NCBI GenBank assembly: GCA_025989215.1
Contig: JAPDNP010000003.1
Span: forward strand, 422,314-486,313
Source: Neisseriaceae bacterium JH1-16
GTDB lineage: Bacteria > Pseudomonadota > Gammaproteobacteria > Burkholderiales > Chromobacteriaceae
Length of the DNA: 64,000 bases
Reading direction: 5' to 3'
Under the pieces are notes generated by a model. The model was given only the letters and a program-made list of their open reading frames with translations, was not told the origin of the DNA and ran no database searches. Each line of letters opens with the position of its first letter. Positions within the stretch are counted from its first letter, which is position 1. Below are positions 45,519 to 53,406 of the stretch, piece by piece. A program made the translations under genes and the position numbers.

Positions 45519-46406
45519 TTAACCGGGCGTCAAACCGAGTCGCGCCCGCGCGTCGTCGAGCGCGCGACACACCGCTTCGGCACCGCCGACCAGACGCGGC
45601 CCGGGACGGCCGACCAGGTCGTCGGGCAGCGCATACAACGCACCGCGCGCCACTGCCGGGATCGCGCTCCAGCGCCGCCATTGCGACAGCATGTCGAGCG
45701 GACCGGTCGTCAGCAGCACCTGCGGCCGCACCTTGATCACCGACTCCCGGCTGACCTGCGGCGCCGGCTGCGGCTCGGTGCCGAACACGTTCACCCCGCC
45801 GCACAAGCGCACCAACTGACCGACGAAGCTCTTGTCGCTGACGGTGTAAAGCGGCTGCGGGCTCACCTGCAGGAACACCGACACGGTTGGCCGAACCGCG
45901 TAACGCGTCTTCAACGCGGCCAGCTGGCTGCGATAGCGTGCCGACGCCCGACCGGCCTCGGTGCCATGTCCGGTCAAGGTGCCCAGCGCCGTCAACTCGC
46001 GCGCCACGTCGTCCAGCTGCAAGGGCCGCGACACGTACACCGGGATGCCCAGTGAGCGCAGCCGCGCCACGTCGCGCGGCGCGGTGCCGTCGGCCCAGGC
46101 CACCACCAGGTCCGGCTGCTGACGCAGCACCGCCTCCAGGCTGACCCCGGTATAGCCGCCGACGCGCGGCAACCGCTTCGCCTCGGGCGGGTAGTCGGCG
46201 TAGTCGACGGTGGCGACCAGCTGGGGGCCGGCGCCGATCGCGTACAGCATCTCGACCGCATGCGGCACCAGCGCCACCACGCGCTGCGCCGGCTTCGGCA
46301 GCGTCACCGTGTTGCCGGCCGGGTCGGTCACCGTCAGCGCCGCCTGCGCGGGTCCCGCCAGCCACAGAGCCAGCCATGCCAAGCCGCTCCAGCGCATCCG
46401 TGTCAT
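45519..46406 (-). CDS. btuF: Periplasmic cobalamin-binding protein (BtuF-like)
   Basis: 295 aa class III substrate-binding protein. Signal peptide (MTRMRWSGLAWLALWLAGPAQA), then TVTDPAGNTVTLPKPAQRVVALVPHAVEMLYAIGAGPQLV, the BtuF/FhuD-type lobe, and QPDLVVAWADGTAPRDVARL. It delivers corrinoids to an inner-membrane BtuCD permease, not found in this window. The start overlaps the cobU stop as ATGA (46403-46406). Third gene behind the B12 riboswitch. Confidence 0.88.
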   Translation of the reverse strand: MTRMRWSGLAWLALWLAGPAQAALTVTDPAGNTVTLPKPAQRVVALVPHAVEMLYAIGAGPQLVATVDYADYPPEAKRLPRVGGYTGVSLEAVLRQQPDLVVAWADGTAPRDVARLRSLGIPVYVSRPLQLDDVARELTALGTLTGHGTEAGRASARYRSQLAALKTRYAVRPTVSVFLQVSPQPLYTVSDKSFVGQLVRLCGGVNVFGTEPQPAPQVSRESVIKVRPQVLLTTGPLDMLSQWRRWSAIPAVARGALYALPDDLVGRPGPRLVGGAEAVCRALDDARARLGLTPG

Positions 46407-46930
46407 GCCGACCCTTTCAACAGTAGCGGCAGCCCGCAGGCCACCAGGGTGACGCGGTCGGCCAGCGCCGCCACGTCCTGATTGAGCCGGCCCAGCTCGT
46501 CGACGAAGCGCCGCGTCTCGGCATCCATCGCCACCACGCCCCAGCCGACCTCGTTGCTGACCAACAGCACCCTGCCGGGCAAGCTCGGCAGCGCCGCCAG
46601 CAGCGCGGCACGCTGCGTCGCGAACGCCGCCGTGTCGAAGCCGTCCGCGCCGAAGAAGCGCATCAGCCACATGCCCAGGCAGTCGACCAGCAGCAGCCCG
46701 TCCGGCCGGGCCTCATCCGCCAGCGTTTCGGCCAACGTTCGGCCCGCCTCGTACAACGCCCACGCAGCAGGGCGCCGCGCGCGGTGGTGTTCGATGCGCG
46801 CGGCGAACTCGGCGTCGTCGCGCCGCTCGGCAGTGGCGACATAGCCGACCGGCCCGGTATGCGCCAAGGCCTGCGTCTCGGCGTGACGGCTCTTGCCGGA
46901 ACGGGCGCCGCCGCTGATCAGTTCGATCAT
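46403..46930 (-). CDS. cobU: Adenosylcobinamide kinase / adenosylcobinamide-phosphate guanylyltransferase
   Basis: 175 aa. Walker A in MIELISGGARSGKSRHAET (about 6-14) and the Walker-B-like LLLVDCLGMWLMRFFG; VSNEVGWGVVAMDAETRRFVDELGRLNQ is diagnostic for CobU/CobP. It phosphorylates and then guanylates adenosylcobinamide for nucleotide-loop assembly. It follows btuB across a gap that holds an inverted-repeat element and is coupled to btuF. Confidence 0.94.
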   Translation of the reverse strand: MIELISGGARSGKSRHAETQALAHTGPVGYVATAERRDDAEFAARIEHHRARRPAAWALYEAGRTLAETLADEARPDGLLLVDCLGMWLMRFFGADGFDTAAFATQRAALLAALPSLPGRVLLVSNEVGWGVVAMDAETRRFVDELGRLNQDVAALADRVTLVACGLPLLLKGSA

Positions 46931-46949
46931 TCCTTACCCTCAGAATTGA

Positions 46950-47093
46950 AGCGTCGCTGACAAAACGAGGCATCGCCGTGGGTCCGCGTCGTGCTCCCTG
47001 CTCGGCGTGCGGCCCTAGCTCCCACCGAGTACGGCAAGAACGGGACCGGCATCGGCGGTTGCCGTGCAGACACATCGTTTTGTTAGCGACGCT
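46950..47093. repeat. Inverted-repeat element 2 (MITE-like) between btuB and cobU
   Basis: 144 bp bounded by AGCGTCGCTGACAAAACGA (46950-46968) and its complement (47075-47093), 18 of 19 matching. The interior has no ORF. The ends resemble element 1 at 42785-42842. Such length and structure fit a non-autonomous transposon remnant; no target duplication is obvious. Confidence 0.6.
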
Positions 47094-47138
47094 ACACAGG
47101 GCCGCACGCGGCGGCCCTGTACTGCATTGCGATGTGAT

Positions 47139-49022
47139 TTACTTCGGCGCGTAGCGGGCACCGAGGAACCAGCCGAGGCCACCGGTGTTATAGCCGCGCA
47201 CCAGCTCGTAGTCGCGGTTGGCGACGTTGTTGACGCGGGCATTCAGCGACCAGTCGCGCGACACCTCGTAATTGGCGAACAGGTTGGCGACCGCATAGCC
47301 GTGCAGCGGCACCAAATTATCCGGATCGTCGAAGCGACGGCCCACCGCCTGCCACTCGACGCCCAGCGTCACCGGACCGAAGGCGCGACTGGCGCTGGCT
47401 GTCGCGGTCTGGCGAGCGCGACGGTTCAGCCACTTGCCGGTTTCCAGGTTTTCCGGGTTCTGGAAGGTGGCGGTGCCGTTCAGGTCGATGCCGTACCAGA
47501 TCGAGGTGCCGGCGGTCAGCGTCACGCCGTCGATATTGGCACGGTTGACGTTGACGCTGGTGATATTGCCCGCGCCGTCCGTGACCAGATCGATCAGATT
47601 GTCGATGCGGTTGCGGAACGCCACCAGCGAGGCGTGGCTGCCCCGGCCGCTCCAGCGCGCCTCGACTTCGCCGTTATGCGAGGTTTCCGGTTTCAGGTTC
47701 GGGTTGCCGCTATACGAGCCGGGGAAGGGTGCGAAGCTGATGAACGGATAGAAGAGATCGTTGAAGGTCGGCGCCTTGAAGCCGGTGCCGTAGCCGGCGC
47801 GCAGCAGCCAGCCACCGTCGAGCTTGAAACCGTAACTGGCCTGGCCGGTAGTCTTGCCGCCGAACTGCGAATCGTCGTCGTGGCGTACGCTCGCCTGCAG
47901 CAGGTTACGACCGAACTCGCCCTGGTAGCCGGCGAACGCCGCCTTCTCATAGCGCGAGGTCCGGTCTAGCGGCTGGCTAGACTCGACTTTCTGGCGGGTG
48001 TACGACGCGCCGGCGAGGAAGCTGCCGATGCCGGTCTTGACGTCGTTCTGCCACAGCCAGTCGTCCTGGGTGGTGGTGAACAGGCTGTCGTGCTGGGCGA
48101 AGTTGCCGCCGGTGAAGGTCTCGGAACGGTCCTGGCTGCGCGCATAGCGCACGGTGCTGGCCCAGGCGTCGCTCAGCGCGTTCTTCGACTCGACGCTCTG
48201 GCCAGTCAGCCGCGTCTTGACGACGTCTTGCAGGTTCGGGTTGGTATTGCCGAAGTTGTCGAAGTCGCTGCGATCGAAGCTCTGGAACAGCCTCACCGTC
48301 AGGTCCTGGCCCGGCGCCCAGCTCTGGGTAACGTTGGCCGAATACGCGGTGTTCGCATCGCCGTCGCGGTCCGGGTTGAAGCTGGGGTTGTTGGCATTGC
48401 TCGCTGAGAAGCCGCGCGTCTGGTCCTGCGACACGCTCAGCGCGTAGGCGGTGTTGCCGGTCTTGCCCGACACGCCGACGCCAGCCTGCAGCGTGCCGCG
48501 GTCACCGACGCCGAAGTTGGCGGTGAAGCTCGCCGGGCCCTCGCCCTGCTTGGTGAAGATCTGGATCACGCCGCCGATCGCGTCGGCGCCGTACAGGCTG
48601 GACGCCGGGCCGCGCACGATCTCGATATGGTCGATCTGCTCGAGCGGGATGCTCTGGATCGAGGTGGTACCAAAGGTCGCTGACACGATGCGCACGCCGT
48701 CGACCAGCACCAGCGTCTGGTTGGCGTTGGCGCCGCGCAGGTACACGCTGGTGGTCTTGCCGGCGCCACCGCTGTTGCTGATTTGCACGCCCGGCTGGCG
48801 CGCCAGCAGGGTGGCGAGCGAGTCGGCGCCGACCTGTTCGATCTCGTCACGGTTGATCACCGTCACATCGGACAGCGTCTTAGACAGCGGTTGGGCCTGA
48901 CGGGTGGCGGTGACGACCACATCGGCGCCACGGTATTCGGGCAGGTCGGCGGCACAGGCGACGCCGGTGGATAGCGCCAGCGCGACGGCCAGTGCCAGCG
49001 GGTGTTGAGTTGCAGTAGTCAT
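47139..49022 (-). CDS. btuB: TonB-dependent cobalamin receptor BtuB
   Basis: 627 aa outer-membrane receptor. Signal peptide (to about ACA), TonB box in GADVVVTATRQ, plug domain (VTVINRDEIEQVGADSLATLLARQPGVQISNSGG, VYLRGANANQTLVLVDGVRI) and a 22-strand barrel ending GGLGWFLGARYAPK. Assigned to cobalamin, not iron, because a B12 riboswitch precedes it and cobU-btuF follow. ATG 49022 has AGGAG 8 nt upstream. Confidence 0.92.
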   Translation of the reverse strand: MTTATQHPLALAVALALSTGVACAADLPEYRGADVVVTATRQAQPLSKTLSDVTVINRDEIEQVGADSLATLLARQPGVQISNSGGAGKTTSVYLRGANANQTLVLVDGVRIVSATFGTTSIQSIPLEQIDHIEIVRGPASSLYGADAIGGVIQIFTKQGEGPASFTANFGVGDRGTLQAGVGVSGKTGNTAYALSVSQDQTRGFSASNANNPSFNPDRDGDANTAYSANVTQSWAPGQDLTVRLFQSFDRSDFDNFGNTNPNLQDVVKTRLTGQSVESKNALSDAWASTVRYARSQDRSETFTGGNFAQHDSLFTTTQDDWLWQNDVKTGIGSFLAGASYTRQKVESSQPLDRTSRYEKAAFAGYQGEFGRNLLQASVRHDDDSQFGGKTTGQASYGFKLDGGWLLRAGYGTGFKAPTFNDLFYPFISFAPFPGSYSGNPNLKPETSHNGEVEARWSGRGSHASLVAFRNRIDNLIDLVTDGAGNITSVNVNRANIDGVTLTAGTSIWYGIDLNGTATFQNPENLETGKWLNRRARQTATASASRAFGPVTLGVEWQAVGRRFDDPDNLVPLHGYAVANLFANYEVSRDWSLNARVNNVANRDYELVRGYNTGGLGWFLGARYAPK

Positions 49023-49199
49023 GAAACCACTCCTTCGTTCTGAATACGGACGAAAAAGGAGTGCGAGAGAGGTCCGCGCCGATGGCGCGTTGCTACGACT
49101 GGGTCTGATGCCCATTAGATGAACCGCGTCTTCGCAGAGGGAAGACGGCGGCGCTGAATCGTTCGATCGCTCCCCGCGATACTCCAGGCCAACGGACGC

Positions 49200-49400
49200 C
49201 ACTTCCCTGATCGGGCGTCCGGTGCAGGCCGGTCTCCGGGCTTGGCCTATCGGCGGCGCGCCTTCCCGCCCGTCATGGGGCAGTGGCGTCGGCGTCGCTT
49301 TGGCTCGAGTCGAGCCAGGCCTTACCGTTGCGGGGGCAGCGCTGGTCTTACACCAGCTTCCCGTTTCACCCGGCCATGCCGGGCACCTGCAAGGCGCGGA
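49200..49400 (-). promoter_or_regulatory. Adenosylcobalamin riboswitch upstream of btuB
   Basis: On the minus strand the leader shows the cobalamin-riboswitch core: GGGAAGCTGGTGTAAGACC, then GCTGCCCCCGCAACGGTAAG, GCCACTGCCCCATG, GGGAAGGCG, and the B12 box AGCCCGGAGACCGGCCT (plus 49226-49242). Bound cobalamin should turn off btuB-cobU-btuF. The expression platform lies between 49023 and 49200. Ends approximate. Confidence 0.95.
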
Positions 49401-49498
49401 TTATAGCGCAGCCGGCGCCCGCCCATCGCTCGACGGCAAGAAAAACTCCCGCCTGCCGCGCTTGCCCGCCTTGCGCGCTGACGGTATGGTCGTCAGCC

Positions 49499-50536
49499 AT
49501 GAACACGACCCTTCCCCTCCCCGATTCCGTCGCCCTGGATGCCGCACTGGCGCGCCAGGCCATCCTGACCAAACCCGCTGGCAGCCTCGGCCGCCTGGAG
49601 GACATCGCCTGCCGCTTCGCCGCCTGGCAGGGCCGCGCCGTTCCCGCGCAGCTCACCCCGGCGATCACGGTGTTCGCCGCCGACCACGGCGTGTGCGACG
49701 AAGGCGTGTCGGCCTTCCCGTCGGTGGTCACCGGCGAGATGGTGAAGAACTTCGTCGCCGGCGGCGCGGCGATCAATGTACTGGCGAAGGGTACCGGCGC
49801 TCGCCTCGAAGTGGTCGACGTCGGTGTGGCGGTCGACCTGTCGACGCTGCCCATCGTGCACGCCAAGGTGCGCGCCGGCAGCCGCAACCTGATGCGCGAA
49901 GCGGCGCTGAGCCGCACCGAGGTCGAGGCCGCGCTGGAAGCCGGTGCCGCCGCGGCGCGCCGCGCGATCGACGCGGGCGCCAACCTGCTGGTGGCCGGCG
50001 ACATGGGCATCGGCAACACCACCCCGTCGGCGGTGCTGATCTGCCGGCTGACCGGTTTCGCGCCGGACGTGATCGTCGGCCGCGGCACCGGCATCGACAA
50101 CCCGACCTTGCAGCAAAAGCAGCAGGTGGTCGGCCGGGCACTCGACCGGGTGGCCGGTCTGGAGCTGGACGGCATCGGCACGCTGGCCGAGGTGGGTGGG
50201 CTGGAGATCGCCGCGATGGCCGGCTTCTACCTGGAAGGCGCACGCCAGCGCGTGCCTAGCCTGATCGACGGCTTCATCGCCTGCGCGGCGGCGCTGGCCG
50301 GCGTGGCGATCGAGCCTGGGCTGCGCGACTGGCTGCTGGCCAGCCACCGCTCGCAGGAAAACGGCCACGGCCTGGCTCTGACCGCGCTGCAACTGGAACC
50401 GTTGGTCGACCTGGGCCTGCGCCTGGGCGAGGGCTCCGGTGCGGCGCTGTGCCTGCCGCTGCTGCGCCTGGCGCTGGAGCTGCACGCCGGCATGGCGACC
50501 TTCGCAGAAGCCGGCGTGTCCGACAAGCCGGCATGA
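49499..50536 (+). CDS. cobT: Nicotinate-nucleotide-dimethylbenzimidazole phosphoribosyltransferase
   Basis: 345 aa. Makes alpha-ribazole phosphate from DMB and NaMN for the lower ligand of B12. Motifs: LTKPAGSLGRLEDIA, VFAADHGVCDEGVSAFP, NLLVAGDMGIGNTTPSAVL, VGRGTGIDN, and catalytic Glu region RDWLLASHRSQENGH. ATG 49499 gives the family start MNTTLPLPDSVALD; no strong ribosome site. First gene of cobT-cobC-cobS, divergent from btuB, about 100 bp from the riboswitch 5' end. Confidence 0.95.
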   Translation: MNTTLPLPDSVALDAALARQAILTKPAGSLGRLEDIACRFAAWQGRAVPAQLTPAITVFAADHGVCDEGVSAFPSVVTGEMVKNFVAGGAAINVLAKGTGARLEVVDVGVAVDLSTLPIVHAKVRAGSRNLMREAALSRTEVEAALEAGAAAARRAIDAGANLLVAGDMGIGNTTPSAVLICRLTGFAPDVIVGRGTGIDNPTLQQKQQVVGRALDRVAGLELDGIGTLAEVGGLEIAAMAGFYLEGARQRVPSLIDGFIACAAALAGVAIEPGLRDWLLASHRSQENGHGLALTALQLEPLVDLGLRLGEGSGAALCLPLLRLALELHAGMATFAEAGVSDKPA

Positions 50537-51129
50537 AGGCCTTCACTCTGACCCTGCTGCGCCACGGCGACATCGCCGCGCGCGGCCGGCTGATCGGCCG
50601 CACCGAGCTGCCGCTGACCCGCCAGGGCGAACGGCAGATGGCCAGCAGCTGGCAGCGCATCGCGGCGATCCCGGTGCAGAGCATCGCCTGCTCGCCACGC
50701 TTGCGCTGCCGGCCGTTCGCGGTCGAGCAGTCGCTGGAGCGCGGCGTGCCGCTGAAGGTCGATGCGCGCTTCGCCGAGTGCGACTTCGGCGACTGGGAGG
50801 GCGAACTGACTGACCAGCTCGCGACCGAGCACCCCGACTGGTACAGCGAGATGGTCGCCGGCCGGCTCACCCCACCGGGCGGCGAGAGCTTCGCCGCGTT
50901 TCGCGACCGAGTGCTGGCCGGCTTCGCCGACTGGATTGCCGAAAGCCGCGGCAGCCACCGCGTGCTGGTGACGCACGGCGGGGTGATCAGCGTGCTGTTG
51001 GCCGAACTGCTGCACACCAGCTTCGCGGTGGCGCGGCTGATGACGGTACAGCGCGGCGGCTTCGCCCAGCTGTCGCTGCTGGACGGCCACCCTGCCTATC
51101 TGGTGCGGCTGGAGCTGCCGGATGCCTGA
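50533..51129 (+). CDS. cobC: Alpha-ribazole phosphatase (histidine phosphatase family)
   Basis: 198 aa. Phosphoglycerate-mutase fold with catalytic LLRHGDIAARGRLIGRTELPLT (about 8-29), ECDFGDWEG (about 84) and second His in HRVLVTHGGVISVLLAELL. Removes phosphate from alpha-ribazole phosphate or cobalamin phosphate. Overlaps cobT by 4 nt and cobS by 8 nt, so the three are a tight operon. Confidence 0.9.
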   Translation: MKAFTLTLLRHGDIAARGRLIGRTELPLTRQGERQMASSWQRIAAIPVQSIACSPRLRCRPFAVEQSLERGVPLKVDARFAECDFGDWEGELTDQLATEHPDWYSEMVAGRLTPPGGESFAAFRDRVLAGFADWIAESRGSHRVLVTHGGVISVLLAELLHTSFAVARLMTVQRGGFAQLSLLDGHPAYLVRLELPDA

Positions 51130-51886
51130 CACCAGCATCCCCCGGCCACCACCCTTCGCCGGCCTGGTGCTGGCGCTGCAGTTCCTGACCCGGCTACCGA
51201 CCCCGCAACTGAAGACCTTCCACCCGAGCTGGCTCGCCGCCAGCGCGCGCTGGTTCGCGGTAGTCGGCCTCTTGGTCGGCGCGCTGCTGGCGCTCGCCGC
51301 GCTGGCCGGCGGCCGCGTCGACCCGTGGCTGGGCGCACTGCTGGCGCTGGCCGCATGGGTATGGGTGACCGGCGGCCTGCACCTAGACGGGCTGGGCGAC
51401 CTCGCCGATGCGCTCGGCGCGGCGCATCGCGACCCGGAGCGTTTTCATGCGGTGCTGAAAGACCCGCATGTCGGCAGCTTCGGCGTGCTGGCGCTGGGCA
51501 TGGCGCTGCTCGCCAAGCTGGTGCTGCTGATGCTGGTGCTGAAGACCGCTGCCGCGCAGTGGGGCCTGCTGCTGCTGCCGGCCTGGGCGCGGCTGTTCGC
51601 GGTGGCATGGTCGGCGACGCTGCCGCCGCTGGCCGGCGGCAGCGGCGAGCGCTTCGGCTGGCAGCCGCACTGGGCGTCGTTTTCGGCCAACCTGGTGCTG
51701 CTCGTCGGCCTGTCCGCCTGGCTCGCCCCGGTGCTGCTGGCCGCGCCGCTGGCCGGCCTCGCCTGGTGGGCGTTCCTGAAATACCGGCTCGGCGGCATGA
51801 CCGGCGACTGCCTCGGCGCCGGCATCGAGTGCAGCGAGATGCTGTTGCTGTTACTGCTGGTCGTCGCACCGGCCCTATCCCACTAA
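51122..51886 (+). CDS. cobS: Adenosylcobinamide-GDP ribazoletransferase (cobalamin synthase)
   Basis: 254 aa inner-membrane enzyme that joins adenosylcobinamide-GDP with alpha-ribazole. The signature FLTRLPTPQL is near the N terminus; GGLHLDGLGDLADALGAAHRDPERFHAVLKDPHVGSFGVLAL (about 84-125) holds the conserved acidic catalytic residues; GGMTGDCLGAGIECSEM near the C terminus. Last gene of the cobT-C-S operon. No cbiB/cobD or corrin-ring genes lie in the window, so the cluster fits salvage or the late pathway. Confidence 0.94.
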   Translation: MPDTSIPRPPPFAGLVLALQFLTRLPTPQLKTFHPSWLAASARWFAVVGLLVGALLALAALAGGRVDPWLGALLALAAWVWVTGGLHLDGLGDLADALGAAHRDPERFHAVLKDPHVGSFGVLALGMALLAKLVLLMLVLKTAAAQWGLLLLPAWARLFAVAWSATLPPLAGGSGERFGWQPHWASFSANLVLLVGLSAWLAPVLLAAPLAGLAWWAFLKYRLGGMTGDCLGAGIECSEMLLLLLLVVAPALSH

Positions 51887-51904
51887 GCGCGGCCATTCCA
51901 CTCA

Positions 51905-51928
51905 CACGCCCGGCCCCCGCGCCGGGCG
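51905..51928 (+). terminator. GC-rich hairpin after cobS
   Basis: CACGCCCGGC and GCCGGGCGTG around a short C-rich loop, about 20 nt after the cobS stop. No T-run, so only a weak call. Confidence 0.4.
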
Positions 51929-51975
51929 TGGTCGCTTCTGCCGCCCAGCATCCCTGCTTGCCGAATACCACAATC

Positions 51976-52009
51976 ATGTTATATCGTAACAAACGTTACG
52001 GTATAACAT
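51976..52009 (+). promoter_or_regulatory. Double Zur-like operator upstream of the COG0523 gene
   Basis: A 15-bp arm ATGTTATATCGTAAC (51976-51990) and its near-perfect complement (51995-52009, one mismatch) around AAAC. Each half is itself close to the Zur box GTTATANTATAAC: GTTATATCGTAAC (51978-51990) and GTTACGGTATAAC (51995-52007), 11 of 13 each. It ends 10 bp before the ATG at 52020, so a bound repressor would cover the promoter or start. Confidence 0.75.
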
Positions 52010-52019
52010 ATAAGCCACC

Positions 52020-53252
52020 ATGCCCGCCTCTTCGACGCTTCCGCCGGCCCGCCTGCCGGTCACCGTGCTGTCCGGCTTTCTCGGCGCCGGCAAGACCACC
52101 CTGCTCAACCACCTGCTGCACAACCGCGACGGCCTGCGCATCGCGGTGATCGTCAACGACATGTCCGAGGTCAATATCGACGCGCAGCTGGTCAAACAAG
52201 GCGGCGGGCTGACCCGTGCCGATGCGCGGATGGTCGAGCTGTCCAACGGCTGTATCTGCTGCACCTTGCGCGAGGACCTGCTGGTCGAGGTGTCGCGGCT
52301 CGCCCGCGAACAGCGCTTCGACTATCTGGTGATCGAGTCGACCGGCATCGCCGAGCCGCTGCCGGTGGCGGAAACCTTCACCTTCCGCGACGAACACGGC
52401 CAGAGTCTGTCGGATCTGGCTCGGCTCGACACCATGGTGACGGTGGTCGATGCGCTGAATTTTCTGGCCGACTACGCCTCGTCGACGCTGTTGGCCGAAC
52501 GCGGCGAGACCGCCGGCGACGGCGACGACCGCGCGCTGGTCGAGCTGCTGATCGAGCAGGTGGAGTTCGCCGACGTGCTGGTGATCAACAAGGCCGACCT
52601 GATCGACACCGAGCAGCTCGTCCAGCTGCAGGCCATCCTGACCGGGCTCAACCCGCGCGCAGAACAGCTGGTCAGCCGCTTCGGCCAAGTGCCGCTGGGC
52701 CGGGTATTGGACACCGGCCGTTTCGATTTCGACGCCGCCGCGGCGGCGCCGGGCTGGCTGGCGGTGCTGGACGGCGAACCTCTGCCGGAAACCGAGGCCT
52801 ACGGCATCGGCAGCTTCGTCTACCGGGCACGCCGGCCGTTCCACCCGCAACGCTTCTGGGAACTGCTGCATGGCGAATGGGCGGGGATACTGCGTTCCAA
52901 GGGCTTCTTCTGGCTGGCCAGCCGACCGGAACTGGTCGGCAGCTGGTCGCAGGCCGGCGGCGCCTGCCGCTATGGCCCGGCCGGGCTGTGGTGGCAGGCG
53001 GTGGAGCGCACCGAATGGCCGGACGATCCGGCTTGGCGCGCCGAACTGGCCGCGCTGTGGCACGACGACCGCGTCGGCGACCGTCGCCAGGAACTGGTAT
53101 TCATCGGCACCGCGCTCGACGAGGCGGCGCTGCGCGCCCGGCTCGATGCCTGCCTGCTCAGCGACGCCGAATGGACGGCCGGGCCGCTGGCCTGGGCGGC
53201 ATTGTCCGACCCGTTCCCGGCCTGGTATCTGAGCGAGGCCGACGAGCACTGA
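52020..53252 (+). CDS. COG0523 GTPase, zinc metallochaperone type
   Basis: 410 aa G3E GTPase. Walker [19 protein letters not shown] (about 17-34), metal motif [12 protein letters not shown] with CxCC (about 76-87), [15 protein letters not shown], guanine-specificity NKAD (about 195), and a C-terminal CobW_C domain with WLAS and the RQELVFIG stretch. It follows the cob genes, but the Zur-like operator argues for a zinc-starvation chaperone (ZigA/ZagA/YeiR type) rather than CobW of cobalt chelation. The ribosome site is weak; only 10 nt separate operator and start. Confidence 0.88.
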   Translation: MPASSTLPPARLPVTVLSGFLGAGKTTLLNHLLHNRDGLRIAVIVNDMSEVNIDAQLVKQGGGLTRADARMVELSNGCICCTLREDLLVEVSRLAREQRFDYLVIESTGIAEPLPVAETFTFRDEHGQSLSDLARLDTMVTVVDALNFLADYASSTLLAERGETAGDGDDRALVELLIEQVEFADVLVINKADLIDTEQLVQLQAILTGLNPRAEQLVSRFGQVPLGRVLDTGRFDFDAAAAAPGWLAVLDGEPLPETEAYGIGSFVYRARRPFHPQRFWELLHGEWAGILRSKGFFWLASRPELVGSWSQAGGACRYGPAGLWWQAVERTEWPDDPAWRAELAALWHDDRVGDRRQELVFIGTALDEAALRARLDACLLSDAEWTAGPLAWAALSDPFPAWYLSEADEH

Positions 53253-53309
53253 ACCTCGCCCAGCTCGATGCCGCGGCAGTCCAAGCCGACGGCGTGTCTC
53301 ATAAAGCAA

Positions 53310-53350
53310 AAAGCTTGGCCGAATCCCTCTAAAGGATTCGGCCAAGCTTT
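53310..53350. terminator. Terminator built from an inverted pair of the iterated 9-mer (COG0523 gene)
   Basis: A perfect 17-bp stem: AAAGCTTGGCCGAATCC and its complement around a 7-nt loop. The arms contain 9-mer copies 53315-53323 and 53337-53345. Works for the COG0523 gene and perhaps for the convergent gene at 53407. Confidence 0.92.
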
Positions 53351-53406
53351 GCATCGGAGCCGCGACCTACCCGCCGGCCCAGCACGCAGCGCGAACGGCT
53401 AGGTGC

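Noticed and set aside
52020..53252. Naming the COG0523 gene cobW because it follows cobS
   Set aside because: No cobaltochelatase genes are near, and the operator in front of it is Zur-like, not a B12 riboswitch; left unnamed.
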